Positions 1 through 8,062 of a DNA stretch of 64,000 nucleotides are shown one piece after another. The translations under genes were made by a program, and so were the position numbers. The stretch is taken from the NCBI GenBank assembly GCA_022562275.1, contig JADFPP010000005.1, positions 1-64,000 on the forward strand, written 5' to 3'. Each line of letters starts with the position of its first letter. The first letter of the stretch is position 1. Source of the stretch: Bacteroidota bacterium. Its GTDB lineage: Bacteria > Bacteroidota > Ignavibacteria > Ignavibacteriales > Ignavibacteriaceae. The notes beneath the pieces are model-generated. The model was not told where the DNA came from and did no database searches. It worked only from the letters and a program-made list of their open reading frames with translations.

Positions 1-403
<403 letters not shown>

Positions 404-485
404 AAATTTTATTTTAAACGATTGTAATCCTAGCGATTATTCGCTTTGTTGAAACCATTTAACTGACAGGTTAAATGCACTCACT

Positions 486-498
486 CTTTCAAAGAACA
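486..498 (-). promoter_or_regulatory. boxA-like antitermination element in the rRNA leader
   Basis: On the minus strand this reads TGTTCTTTGAAAG, close to the boxA element of rRNA leaders (E. coli TGCTCTTTAACA). It lies between the rRNA promoter and the 16S 5' end, which is where boxA should be. The role in NusB/S10 antitermination is inferred from position and similarity. Confidence 0.6.
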
Positions 499-520
499 AA
501 CCCTTCAAAAATGAAGGGTT
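499..520 (-). other. Hairpin at the 5' end of the rRNA transcript
   Basis: AACCCTTC and GAAGGGTT form a perfect 8-bp stem with a 6-base loop. The predicted start of the rRNA transcript (about 5-7 bases past the -7 element) falls inside the upstream arm, so it could form a 5'-terminal hairpin of the pre-rRNA or overlap the start region. There is no T-tract on the rRNA side, so it is not a standard terminator. Confidence 0.6.
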
Positions 521-521
521 G

Positions 522-552
522 CAAAGTTAATTTGTATAACTTCTAATTTCAA
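522..552 (-). promoter_or_regulatory. rRNA promoter of Bacteroidota type
   Basis: The minus strand has TTG (550-552), then exactly 20 bases, then TAACTTTG (522-529). This matches the Bacteroidota primary sigma consensus TTG-N19-21-TAnnTTTG. It lies about 120 bases upstream of the 16S gene. An identical arrangement precedes rplM. Confidence 0.8.
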
Positions 553-712
553 GGAAATGATTCGGATAATACTGCATTATCATTCCCTATGCTTTTCAAA
601 AAAAATATTTTGAAAAACAGCTACTAAAGATTATGATTTCTATTATAAATGTCAAACTTTTTAAGAACAATCACAGTTTTTTATCGACCATAATCGCGAG
701 CCATTTTCAACT
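553..712. other. Non-coding stretch between the rRNA promoter and the SLBB gene
   Basis: I see no credible gene, tRNA or strong terminator here. The sequence is AT-rich with short A and T runs. It holds the region downstream of the leftward SLBB gene's stop codon and upstream of the leftward rRNA promoter. Confidence 0.5.
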
Positions 713-2110
713 TTATTTAAAAAGAGTTACTATCAGCAGTAAAACTGTGGTAATACTTGCCAACATCCCCACATAGAGGGAATACTCTACTGCGCGAGAG
801 CTAATTGATCTCAATTGTTCTTTAGGTACAAATATATAATCTCCTTCTTCTATGATGACTTTATTATCGAGTGGCGATATCCAACTCCTTGAAGCACCCT
901 GAATTACCATAATTTCATCTTCTTTTGCTAATTCTCCTAGTCCACCAGCTTGATTTATATAATAACTGTAATCCTTACCTTCCACAAGAGGAACGTAGCC
1001 TGGTCTGTTGGTTTGACCAAAAACATATACTGCATCAATTATTTTAGGAATGATAATTACATCATTAGCGTGAACAATATAATTCGAAACATCTGAATTT
1101 GGATCATTGATTTTTAAGAAATCTATTGAAGTTCCCTCTGTCAATACCCTTAATTGATTTTCTAAAATAAAGTATGCAGAATCTTCGATAAACACATTTG
1201 ACATTCTATACATTAGCATTGTTTCCAAATCTATAGCAGAATTCCTAAACCGGACGTTTTCTAAATCAGGTAATTCAATTGTATTGATCCCACTCCATTT
1301 TAAAATAGAAACCGCAATACTATTACCAGTGTATAATCTTGAGCGTTTCAAAGATGCATTTTCTGTGAATCCGCCGACAGATTCAATGATTTCAAATAAC
1401 GTAGTGTTACTCTTTGTTATCGCAATGTTACCGGGATAATATACTTCGCCCAGGACAGAAACATGATAATTTTTACGTTGAGTCTCAGACGAAATAACTT
1501 TTATTTGGTCTCCTCTTTGAAGTTTTATTTTGCTGTCAATTTGTACAGTGTCAGTTTCTAATACTTCACCATCGTAACTGAGCCTGCTGATGACAACATA
1601 ACTTACATCATCGTAAGCTGGATTCACTCCCATCGCTAGCTCCAGAGCATCGCTTAAACTATCTCCTTCCACATAAAAAAATACGTCTCCGTTGTTAACA
1701 GCACCTGATACCGTGAAAAAATTTCTTGTAATATCATATACAGGAAAGATTAGAACATCATCGTTTTTTAAGTACGGATTGTAAATAAAGTCGCCGGTAA
1801 CTCTAAATCTTTTTAAATCCAAAAGTAGTTCTTCACCATTACTTCTTTTGAGTATTATACCCCTCAACGAATATTTAGTTATCCTCTCAAAACGTTCAAT
1901 AGTTTCCAGGTATAATCTCGTTATAAATTGATCTGCTCTTTCAGAAATGAAAGCCGGGAATGATCCTGTTACAGGAAAATCACCACCAATTGTTACACTT
2001 ATAGTTGCATTGTTTAACAAATTACTTCTGTTCAACCAGTTATCAAAAACCTGTGCATTTAACAAAACTGTAAACAATATAAATAACACTATTAAGTAGT
2101 TTTTCTTCAT
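713..2110 (-). CDS. SLBB-domain polysaccharide export protein
   Basis: A 465-residue exported protein with a signal peptide (about residues 1-19, ending LLNA). Three segments look like SLBB (soluble-ligand-binding beta-grasp) domains: about 130-185 (VSGAVNNGDVFFYVEGDSL), 214-262 (VLGEVYYPGNIAI) and 362-415 (FGQTNRPGYVPL). The last 20 residues form a hydrophobic helix (LYVGMLASITTVLLLIVTLF). Families of this kind, related to Wza and Caps_synth proteins, form or gate the outer-membrane polysaccharide export channel. It follows rfbB in the same direction, which fits surface polysaccharide assembly. The specific glycan is unknown. Confidence 0.8.
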   Translation of the reverse strand: MKKNYLIVLFILFTVLLNAQVFDNWLNRSNLLNNATISVTIGGDFPVTGSFPAFISERADQFITRLYLETIERFERITKYSLRGIILKRSNGEELLLDLKRFRVTGDFIYNPYLKNDDVLIFPVYDITRNFFTVSGAVNNGDVFFYVEGDSLSDALELAMGVNPAYDDVSYVVISRLSYDGEVLETDTVQIDSKIKLQRGDQIKVISSETQRKNYHVSVLGEVYYPGNIAITKSNTTLFEIIESVGGFTENASLKRSRLYTGNSIAVSILKWSGINTIELPDLENVRFRNSAIDLETMLMYRMSNVFIEDSAYFILENQLRVLTEGTSIDFLKINDPNSDVSNYIVHANDVIIIPKIIDAVYVFGQTNRPGYVPLVEGKDYSYYINQAGGLGELAKEDEIMVIQGASRSWISPLDNKVIIEEGDYIFVPKEQLRSISSRAVEYSLYVGMLASITTVLLLIVTLFK

Positions 2111-2146
2111 TTAATGATTCCCGATTTGCTTGCAAAATTTTTTTTC

Positions 2147-3154
2147 TTAACCATATTGAGTTTCGTAATAATTTTGATATTCACCGGTAATAATTCTTTC
2201 CCACCACGCTTTGTTGGTTAAAAACCATTTGATGGTTTGAGACATTGCTTCTTCAAAATTAAATTTGGGACTCCATCCAAGTTCATTTTCAATCTTGGTT
2301 GAATCAATAGCATAACGTCTGTCGTGCCCTAATCGGTCTTTAACAAATTCTATCATATCTTCAGATTTGCCGAGTTCACTCAGGATAAGTTTTACTATTT
2401 TAATATTTGGCATTTCAGTATTCGCGCCTACATTATATACTTCGCCGGATTTGCCATTTTCAAAAACTGTTTCAACTGCTGCGTTGTGATCTATTACATA
2501 AACCCAATCTCTTACATTCATCCCATCTCCATATACCGGCAGCTTTTTTCCTTTGAGTGAATTTATAATCATCAACGGAATCAGTTTTTCAGGAAATTGA
2601 TAGGGACCATAATTATTTGAGCAGCGTGTGATTACAACCGGTATGCCGTAAGTATGATGAAATGCCAAAGCCATCATATCTGCAGATGCCTTACTTGCAG
2701 CGTAGGGGCTATTTGGATGCAATGGTGTATCTTCAGTAAATATTCCATCAGAATCTAAACTACCATATACTTCATCGGTTGATACTTGTAAAAATTTTTT
2801 CACACTAAATTTTCGGGCAGCTTCCAACAATATATTTGTACCTAATACATTAGATTTAAAGAAAACTTCAGATCCAAGAATACTTCTATCGACATGTGAT
2901 TCAGCCGCAAAATTAATTACATACTTTATATCAAACTTGGTAAACAAATAGTTTACTAATTCCTTATTAGAAATATCACCTTTAATAAAATGATAATTTT
3001 TTTTTGCTTCGGAAGCGATAAGGTTTTCAAGATTACCGGCATATGTTAATTTATCAAGAATGACGATATTATAATCATCTCTTTTCGCCAAAATATAGTT
3101 TATAAAATTACTCCCGATAAATCCGGCACCACCGGTAACTAAAATATTTTTCAT
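2147..3154 (-). CDS. rfbB: dTDP-glucose 4,6-dehydratase
   Basis: An extended SDR enzyme that converts dTDP-glucose to dTDP-4-keto-6-deoxyglucose, the first dedicated step toward dTDP-L-rhamnose and other deoxysugars. The NAD-binding motif GGAGFIGSNF is at the N-terminus, the catalytic STDEVYG is present, and so is the YxxxK pair (YAASK). NNYGPYQFPEKLIP is typical of RmlB. Length (335 residues from the ATG) is normal. An in-frame TTG two codons earlier overlaps the stop of the upstream gene (TGA at 3157-3159); the ATG at 3152-3154 fits family N-termini better. The pathway neighbour rmlD is present nearby only as a wreck (4009-4362). Confidence 0.93.
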   Translation of the reverse strand: MKNILVTGGAGFIGSNFINYILAKRDDYNIVILDKLTYAGNLENLIASEAKKNYHFIKGDISNKELVNYLFTKFDIKYVINFAAESHVDRSILGSEVFFKSNVLGTNILLEAARKFSVKKFLQVSTDEVYGSLDSDGIFTEDTPLHPNSPYAASKASADMMALAFHHTYGIPVVITRCSNNYGPYQFPEKLIPLMIINSLKGKKLPVYGDGMNVRDWVYVIDHNAAVETVFENGKSGEVYNVGANTEMPNIKIVKLILSELGKSEDMIEFVKDRLGHDRRYAIDSTKIENELGWSPKFNFEEAMSQTIKWFLTNKAWWERIITGEYQNYYETQYG

Positions 3155-3156
3155 AA

Positions 3157-3885
3157 TCAAAAAGAAAAGAATCCTATAAATAAACCCGATTGAATAAAAA
3201 AAGCATTTGCATTTAAATCGGAAGGGACATTTTTCAATTCCTTTTCATTGTCAGCAGTCCAACTATCGTTAAATGCCAATTGATATCCGGTTCCCAATCG
3301 TATAAGAATAAATCTATTTAAAGGAAAATCAAGATTTATTGTCGGGGTGAACATCCAATAACTATTTTCTAAAGTTCTGCTAAAAGTGGTGTTAGTTTCG
3401 GAATTGAAATCTTCCCAGATACCTGCCCACGTAAAGCTTCCGGAATTTCTGTACATTTGAATTTTCAAAGTTCCAGCACCTATAGTTGCACCGACTGATA
3501 ACGCAATATCCTTAATGATTGGTATAGTATATTCGATTGTCACGCCTCCGCCGCCAAGGTTATAAACTACTTCTCTGTTAATACCATCAACAGTTTGAGA
3601 AGTTGTAACAGAACCACCGTAACCCATACCGCCGATTCTTAAAAATTTAACAAAGCCAAGGTAGATAAATCCGGCACCTCCCGAAGAGTAAAATCCGGTT
3701 GTCGAAAGTTCGGGCATACCAATTGATTTTAATTCTACATTTATAGGATCGAAATTTGGGATGTACCACGCGGGCACATAACCAATACCTCCGCCAAATG
3801 GTGCATCAAAATATTTTTTTTGCTGCTGCGATAAAGTAATTGCGTTAAAATTTATAACTATCGCTAGAATTAAAAATTTATTCAT
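3157..3885 (-). CDS. Outer-membrane beta-barrel-like protein of unknown function
   Basis: A 242-residue protein with a signal peptide (residues 1-19, cleavage near LSQQQ). The mature part has alternating beta-strand patterns rich in Gly and aromatic residues (GGAGFIYLGF, GMGYGGSV, LGGGGVTIEYTIPI) and ends in Phe (GLFIGFFSF), as outer-membrane barrels do. I do not recognise a named family. It lies directly upstream of rfbB with a few bases of overlap, so the two are probably cotranscribed. Confidence 0.6.
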   Translation of the reverse strand: MNKFLILAIVINFNAITLSQQQKKYFDAPFGGGIGYVPAWYIPNFDPINVELKSIGMPELSTTGFYSSGGAGFIYLGFVKFLRIGGMGYGGSVTTSQTVDGINREVVYNLGGGGVTIEYTIPIIKDIALSVGATIGAGTLKIQMYRNSGSFTWAGIWEDFNSETNTTFSRTLENSYWMFTPTINLDFPLNRFILIRLGTGYQLAFNDSWTADNEKELKNVPSDLNANAFFIQSGLFIGFFSF

Positions 3886-4008
3886 AAATATTTCTTAAAT
3901 AATGTATAAATTTATCAAAGGAACTTTGAAAAAACAAAGATTTGAACCTGCATCTCAAGTTACTCATTAGAGTACAAAATTATTAGGTCAATTAAAAAGT
4001 ATAGAATT

Positions 4009-4362
4009 ATGAAAAAGAGAATTTTAATAACAGGTGGAAGTTGATTGCTAGGACAATATTTTAATGTTGTAACTGCAAAGTGAAATAATATTTTAGCCCT
4101 TTATAATAAGCATATCGGAAACTTTGTTGATTTCAATAATAAGATAGTCGAAATTACAAATTTTGAATCGATGGAAGAGATTTTCCTATCAATTAAACCA
4201 GAGGTACTTACACATTCAGCTGCTTCTGTGAATTCGATTCCTTCTCCTGATCAACATTCAAATGATGTATATTTGGTAAATGTGAAAGTAACGAAAAACA
4301 TCTTCAGATGATATACAGCAATTGCTAAAAGTAGTAAACGTATCAATTAACTCAGATAAACT
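4009..4362 (+). pseudogene. Decayed dTDP-4-dehydrorhamnose reductase-like (RmlD) gene
   Basis: Reading from the ATG at 4009 gives MKKRILITGGS, then a TGA where RmlD proteins have Gly, then LLGQYF. Two more in-frame TGA codons follow, with a recognisable Rossmann-reductase segment (EEIFLSIKPEVLTHSAAS, NVKVTKNIF) and a terminal TAA. The reading resembles the first 110 or so residues of RmlD/SDR reductases. The catalytic region and C-terminus are absent. I read this as a dead, truncated remnant beside the rfbB cluster. Confidence is good for the family type and moderate for the exact ends. Confidence 0.7.
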
Positions 4363-4413
4363 TCAATAACTTGGCGTTAGGTAAATGTTTATCAATGAAA
4401 GTATTTCAAAAAT

Positions 4414-4480
4414 AATTCGTGTAAATTAGTGCTATTAGCGGCTACTTTTTTTGCCACTAATTACACGAATTAACACTAAA
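4414..4480. repeat. Dispersed palindromic repeat, copy A (upstream of nfo)
   Basis: Arms 4416-4442 and 4453-4479 are inverted copies that match at about 21 of 27 positions around a T-rich loop. The right arm contains GCCACTAATTACACGAATT. The same family occurs at 29710-29782, 53151-53222 and, as a single arm, at 52731-52763. Copy A ends six bases before the nfo start codon, so it would be a hairpin in the nfo leader. Confidence 0.85.
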
Positions 4481-4485
4481 TTATT

Positions 4486-5337
4486 ATGGATCAACTATTA
4501 GGTGCACATACTTCAACTTCAGGAGGAGTTTCAAAATCTGTTGATCTGGCAGAGAAACTCGGCTTTACTGCAATGCAAATCTTCACTAAAAATAACAACC
4601 GCTGGTTTCAAAAACTACTTGAGGAAAAAGAGATTGAGTCTTTTAAAATAAAACTGGAACATTCACAAATAAAATTTGTTGTTTCACACGATTCATACCT
4701 TATAAATCTTTGTGCAAAGGATAAAACTATTCTAGGTAAATCGCGCATAGCTTTGCTTGATGAATTGGAAAGATGCGAACTGCTCGGCATTCCTCATTTA
4801 AACTTCCATCCTGGATCACACCTTGATTTGGGTGAAGAAGATGGTATTAAACTTATTGCAGAATCATTAAACATTGTCCATCAAAAAACTCAATATTTTA
4901 AAGTGAGCAGTATGCTGGAAACTACTGCAGGACAGGGTACTGCAATCGGTTACAGGTTTGAGCAACTACAACACATAATTGAACTTGTTGAGCAAAAGGA
5001 AAGAATGACCATTTGCATTGATACTGCACACGTATTTGCAGCAGGTTACGATATTAAAGACCCGAAGAATTTTAAGAAAGTAATAAAAGAATTTGATGAG
5101 ATAATCGGACTTGAGAGATTAAAATGTTTTCATCTGAACGACAGTAAAAAAGAACTGGGAAGCAGGGTTGACCGGCATGAACACATTGGTAATGGGTTTA
5201 TTGGGCTGGAAGGTTTTGCAAATATTATGAATGATAAAAGACTGAAAAACATTCCGAAGATATTAGAAACACCGAAAGGTAAAGAACAATTGGAGGATTT
5301 GGAAAATCTGAAAATATTAAGAGGTTTAATTCAATAA
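4486..5337 (+). CDS. nfo: Endonuclease IV (AP endonuclease)
   Basis: A 283-residue TIM-barrel enzyme that cuts DNA 5' of abasic sites in base excision repair. Family motifs in order are GAHTSTSGG, FHPGSH, LETTAGQGT, CIDTAHVFAAGYDI and FHLNDSKKELGSRVDRHEHIG, then ILETP. These supply the His, Glu and Asp ligands of the three-zinc centre. Length is normal for the family. The start lies just after a palindromic repeat, and no clear Shine-Dalgarno sequence is visible. Confidence 0.96.
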   Translation: MDQLLGAHTSTSGGVSKSVDLAEKLGFTAMQIFTKNNNRWFQKLLEEKEIESFKIKLEHSQIKFVVSHDSYLINLCAKDKTILGKSRIALLDELERCELLGIPHLNFHPGSHLDLGEEDGIKLIAESLNIVHQKTQYFKVSSMLETTAGQGTAIGYRFEQLQHIIELVEQKERMTICIDTAHVFAAGYDIKDPKNFKKVIKEFDEIIGLERLKCFHLNDSKKELGSRVDRHEHIGNGFIGLEGFANIMNDKRLKNIPKILETPKGKEQLEDLENLKILRGLIQ

Positions 5338-5429
5338 AGGTCTAATTCAATAAAAAAAAGATTCTTCTCACAAGGTGTCCGTCGGGCATCCAGCTTAAGC
5401 GAAACCTGGAATAGCAATGTAGTCGTATT

Positions 5430-6425
5430 TTAATCAGAAGGTTCCAAAGCTCTAACTACAATTATCCCTGTATCTTTTTCAATCTTCATTACATATTCGG
5501 CTAAAGGAAGATCGGTTATTTGAACAGGAGAACCTTCGATAGGAGCATGCAATATATGAATTCTCCCGTCATCCATTCTAATAGCAATACCCACATGGTT
5601 TACATCCAATCCTTTTACAGATGATGTGAACACAAGCAAATCACCATTTTTAATTTTATTTTCAATTTCAGCAATTTTTTCTTGCGGGATGAAATAATGT
5701 TCTCTCTTGTTTATTTCTTCTTCCTGTTTTTTGATCACAAGAATAAATTCCGGATGCTCTTTAAGATGCTTATAGTATTGAGGATGGGCAGTCATAAAAC
5801 TCAAATCCAATTCCAATATATCTCCGCCTATTTCTTTTGTAATATCTTTTACAACGCCTTTTTTCTCATTATCGTAAATCCAATCTGTAAAATAATGCAG
5901 GCGTGAAGGATATTGATCTATCTCCCCATCATTGTAACGAATAAAAATCAATTCGTTTTGAAAATTTTCAAAAGTAGTTTTACCTTGTTTTATATTTCTG
6001 CTAAAAACCAAAACATTTTCCAGAAAAGTATTGCAATCGAATCCTGTTAAATTAATTACTAATTGCTCTTCGCCATCAATTTCCAATGTATGCGATACAT
6101 AATCTGTTCCGATAAAACTTTTTCCAATTTCAATTATGACTTCATTAATAGGTTTTGAGGAAAGGTTTTTATTTACAGATAATTGAAATGTAGATTTGCA
6201 AATCTCAACATCTTTTTCTGTAAATTCTTGTGCTTCAGTGCAGGCAGTTAATGTTAAGGTAAAAAATATTGCTACTGGCAAAAGTCTTTTTAAGAAAAGG
6301 ACGTATAAGGGGCTGTCATTCTGAGTAAAGCGAAGAATCTCAAATAAGTTTTGCTGTATAGATTCTTCATCCCGATAAAATCGGGATTCAGAATGACGGT
6401 TATTATATGTAAACAGGTATGACAT
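5430..6425 (-). CDS. DUF1460 lipoprotein, NlpC/P60-like amidase
   Basis: From about residue 70 the protein matches DUF1460 (PF07313), a papain-like fold found in peptidoglycan amidases. The likely catalytic Cys is in GFDCNTFLENV and the likely His in DVNHVGIAI. A lipobox ends at Cys62 (TLTLTAC), so the mature protein is probably a lipoprotein. The start is doubtful. Residues about 10-37 of the long reading are translated from a palindromic element (6315-6397), and a normal lipoprotein signal would begin near residue 43-49, where no ATG exists. A TTG there or the upstream ATG at 6425 could be used. It follows dnaB in the same direction. Confidence 0.75.
   Translation of the reverse strand: MSYLFTYNNRHSESRFYRDEESIQQNLFEILRFTQNDSPLYVLFLKRLLPVAIFFTLTLTACTEAQEFTEKDVEICKSTFQLSVNKNLSSKPINEVIIEIGKSFIGTDYVSHTLEIDGEEQLVINLTGFDCNTFLENVLVFSRNIKQGKTTFENFQNELIFIRYNDGEIDQYPSRLHYFTDWIYDNEKKGVVKDITKEIGGDILELDLSFMTAHPQYYKHLKEHPEFILVIKKQEEEINKREHYFIPQEKIAEIENKIKNGDLLVFTSSVKGLDVNHVGIAIRMDDGRIHILHAPIEGSPVQITDLPLAEYVMKIEKDTGIIVVRALEPSD
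6315..6397. repeat. Palindromic MITE/REP-like element overlapping the DUF1460 gene start
   Basis: GTCATTCTGA (6315-6324) and TCAGAATGAC (6388-6397) are perfect inverted ends. Inside are a second pair, AAGAATCT and AGATTCTT, and a small palindrome, ATCCCGATAAAATCGGGAT. This GTCATTCTGA-type palindrome is a kind of short repeat seen in many bacteria. Here it is read as protein in the N-terminal part of the DUF1460 reading frame. Confidence 0.8.
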
Positions 6426-6461
6426 ATTTTACTTCTCATGTTTCACATCAGACGTTTTGCT

Positions 6462-7901
6462 TTAAATAATATCTTCATCTTCCGGCAAAGAAGCATACTC
6501 TGCTACCTGTCTAGCGTGAGCAAGATTTTCAAAGCGCGCATATTCTTTAATGAATGCAAGTTTTACTATTCCTGTTGGACCGTTCCGCTGTTTACTAACA
6601 ATAATTTCTGCAACGCCTTCAAGTGATTCTCCATTTTCATCTTTTTCTATTCCATAATACTCAGGACGATTTAAAAACATTACGACATCAGCATCCTGTT
6701 CTATTGAACCGGATTCTCTTAAGTCAGATAGCTGAGGTCGTTTATCAGTCCTTGTTTCAACAGCCCTGTTAAGCTGTGAAAGTGCAACCACCGGGATGTT
6801 TAATTCTTTGGCTAATGATTTTAGCGAACGGGATATATAAGATATTTCCCTCTCCCGGCTTTCAGATCTTACTTGCCCCTGCATTAACTGAAGATAATCT
6901 ATAATTATCATCCCAATATTTTTCTCAACTTTAAGTCTTCTTGCTTTCGCGCGAATCTCAAGAACTGTTTGAGCAGGTGAATCGTCAACATATATAGGCG
7001 CCTCAATTAGCCGGTGTGCGTTTTTACTTAGCTTCAAACCTTCCTCGTGCGGAAGTTTTCCTGTTCTTACCAGATGTGCGTTCAATCTGCCCTCAGCACA
7101 AAGCAAGCGAATGATCAATTGCAATGTGGACATTTCAAGACTAAAAATACCGATAGGAATATTGTGATCGACAGCAGCGTTACGGGCAATTGATAGAGCG
7201 AGAGCAGTCTTACCCATTGAGGGTCTGGCAGCAATTATTATCAGATCAGATTTTTGGAAGCCGCCTAATAATTCATCAAGTTCGTAATATCCGCTGGGGA
7301 CAGAAAATTTCTGCTGTGATTGCGAGTGAATGGCTTCAATATATTCCAGTGCATCTCTAACTGCTCTATCCATTCCTATATACGATTGTGTAAGATGACT
7401 CTCTGTAATTTCAAATATTTTTCTTTCCGCCTGATCTAAAATATCGAATGCATCGTTGGTACCCTCGTAAGCAGCTTTGGCAATTTCGTGAGAGCTGGTA
7501 ATTAGTCCGCGTAAAATCTGTTTTTCCAAAATTATTTTTGCGTGGTATTCAATGTTAGCAGCAGAAGAAATATTCTGAGAAAGCTGGCTAAGATAAACCG
7601 CACCGCCAACTTCATCAATCTGTTCTCTTTTTTTCAATTCTTCGTAAAGTGTAACGGTATCAATGGGTTCAGAGGATTCGAACAATGAAAGCATTGCTTC
7701 ATAAATAAGCCGGTGAGATGTTAGGTAAAAACTTTCCGGTTTTAAAAGTTCAAGCGCTTTTGGTACGGCTTCCTTTTCAATCATCATTGCACCCAAAACA
7801 GATGCTTCTATTTCGGGAGCCGCAGGTGGTTTCATTCCTGCATTGTTGCCGTTGGAAGGGTTAGCAGGATTATAATTATTTATTTTTTTTGTTTTAGCCA
7901 T
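6462..7901 (-). CDS. dnaB: Replicative DNA helicase DnaB
   Basis: A 479-residue hexameric 5'-3' helicase of the replication fork. The N-terminal DnaB domain (about residues 25-130, PPAAPEIEASVLGAMMIE) is followed by the RecA-like domain. That domain has Walker A (ARPSMGKTALAL), the SLEMS motif, Walker B (IIIDYLQLM), and the SQLNRAVE and SGSIEQDADVVMFLNR motifs. Length is typical and there is no intein. It is followed by the DUF1460 gene in the same direction. Confidence 0.97.
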   Translation of the reverse strand: MAKTKKINNYNPANPSNGNNAGMKPPAAPEIEASVLGAMMIEKEAVPKALELLKPESFYLTSHRLIYEAMLSLFESSEPIDTVTLYEELKKREQIDEVGGAVYLSQLSQNISSAANIEYHAKIILEKQILRGLITSSHEIAKAAYEGTNDAFDILDQAERKIFEITESHLTQSYIGMDRAVRDALEYIEAIHSQSQQKFSVPSGYYELDELLGGFQKSDLIIIAARPSMGKTALALSIARNAAVDHNIPIGIFSLEMSTLQLIIRLLCAEGRLNAHLVRTGKLPHEEGLKLSKNAHRLIEAPIYVDDSPAQTVLEIRAKARRLKVEKNIGMIIIDYLQLMQGQVRSESREREISYISRSLKSLAKELNIPVVALSQLNRAVETRTDKRPQLSDLRESGSIEQDADVVMFLNRPEYYGIEKDENGESLEGVAEIIVSKQRNGPTGIVKLAFIKEYARFENLAHARQVAEYASLPEDEDII

Positions 7902-7934
7902 TCAATATTCTTCTTGCTTTGGACAAGACAAAAT

Positions 7935-7954
7935 ACCCCGAATGATATCGGGGC
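7935..7954 (-). terminator. Possible intrinsic terminator after the 417-residue PD-(D/E)XK-like gene
   Basis: CCCCGA and TCGGGG form a 6-bp stem. On the minus strand it is followed by TATTTTGTCTTG, a weak T-rich tail. It lies between the leftward gene ending at 8063 and the dnaB start at 7901. Similar CCCGAT palindromes are seen at 6369-6387 and 21687-21702, so it could be a repeat used as a terminator. Confidence 0.45.
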
Positions 7955-8062
7955 AGGTAGTTATTAGTTTATATTAATTACAGTTGGAAGATGTGAATGA
8001 TAACATTAATAATCAACTAATTGAATAGGAATTTTTTGTGGGATATAGCGAAAAACACTTAT

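Noticed and set aside
4009-4362. TGA read as tryptophan to rescue the rmlD-like frame
   Set aside because: One TGA replaces a conserved Gly, the C-terminus is missing, and intact genes in the window use TGA as a normal stop (for example the glycosyltransferase and the LiaF-like gene).
5325-5352. Tandem TCTAATTCAATAAA/TTTAATTCAATAAA at the end of nfo
   Set aside because: A short local duplication of AT-rich sequence with no further copies. Not enough to call an element.
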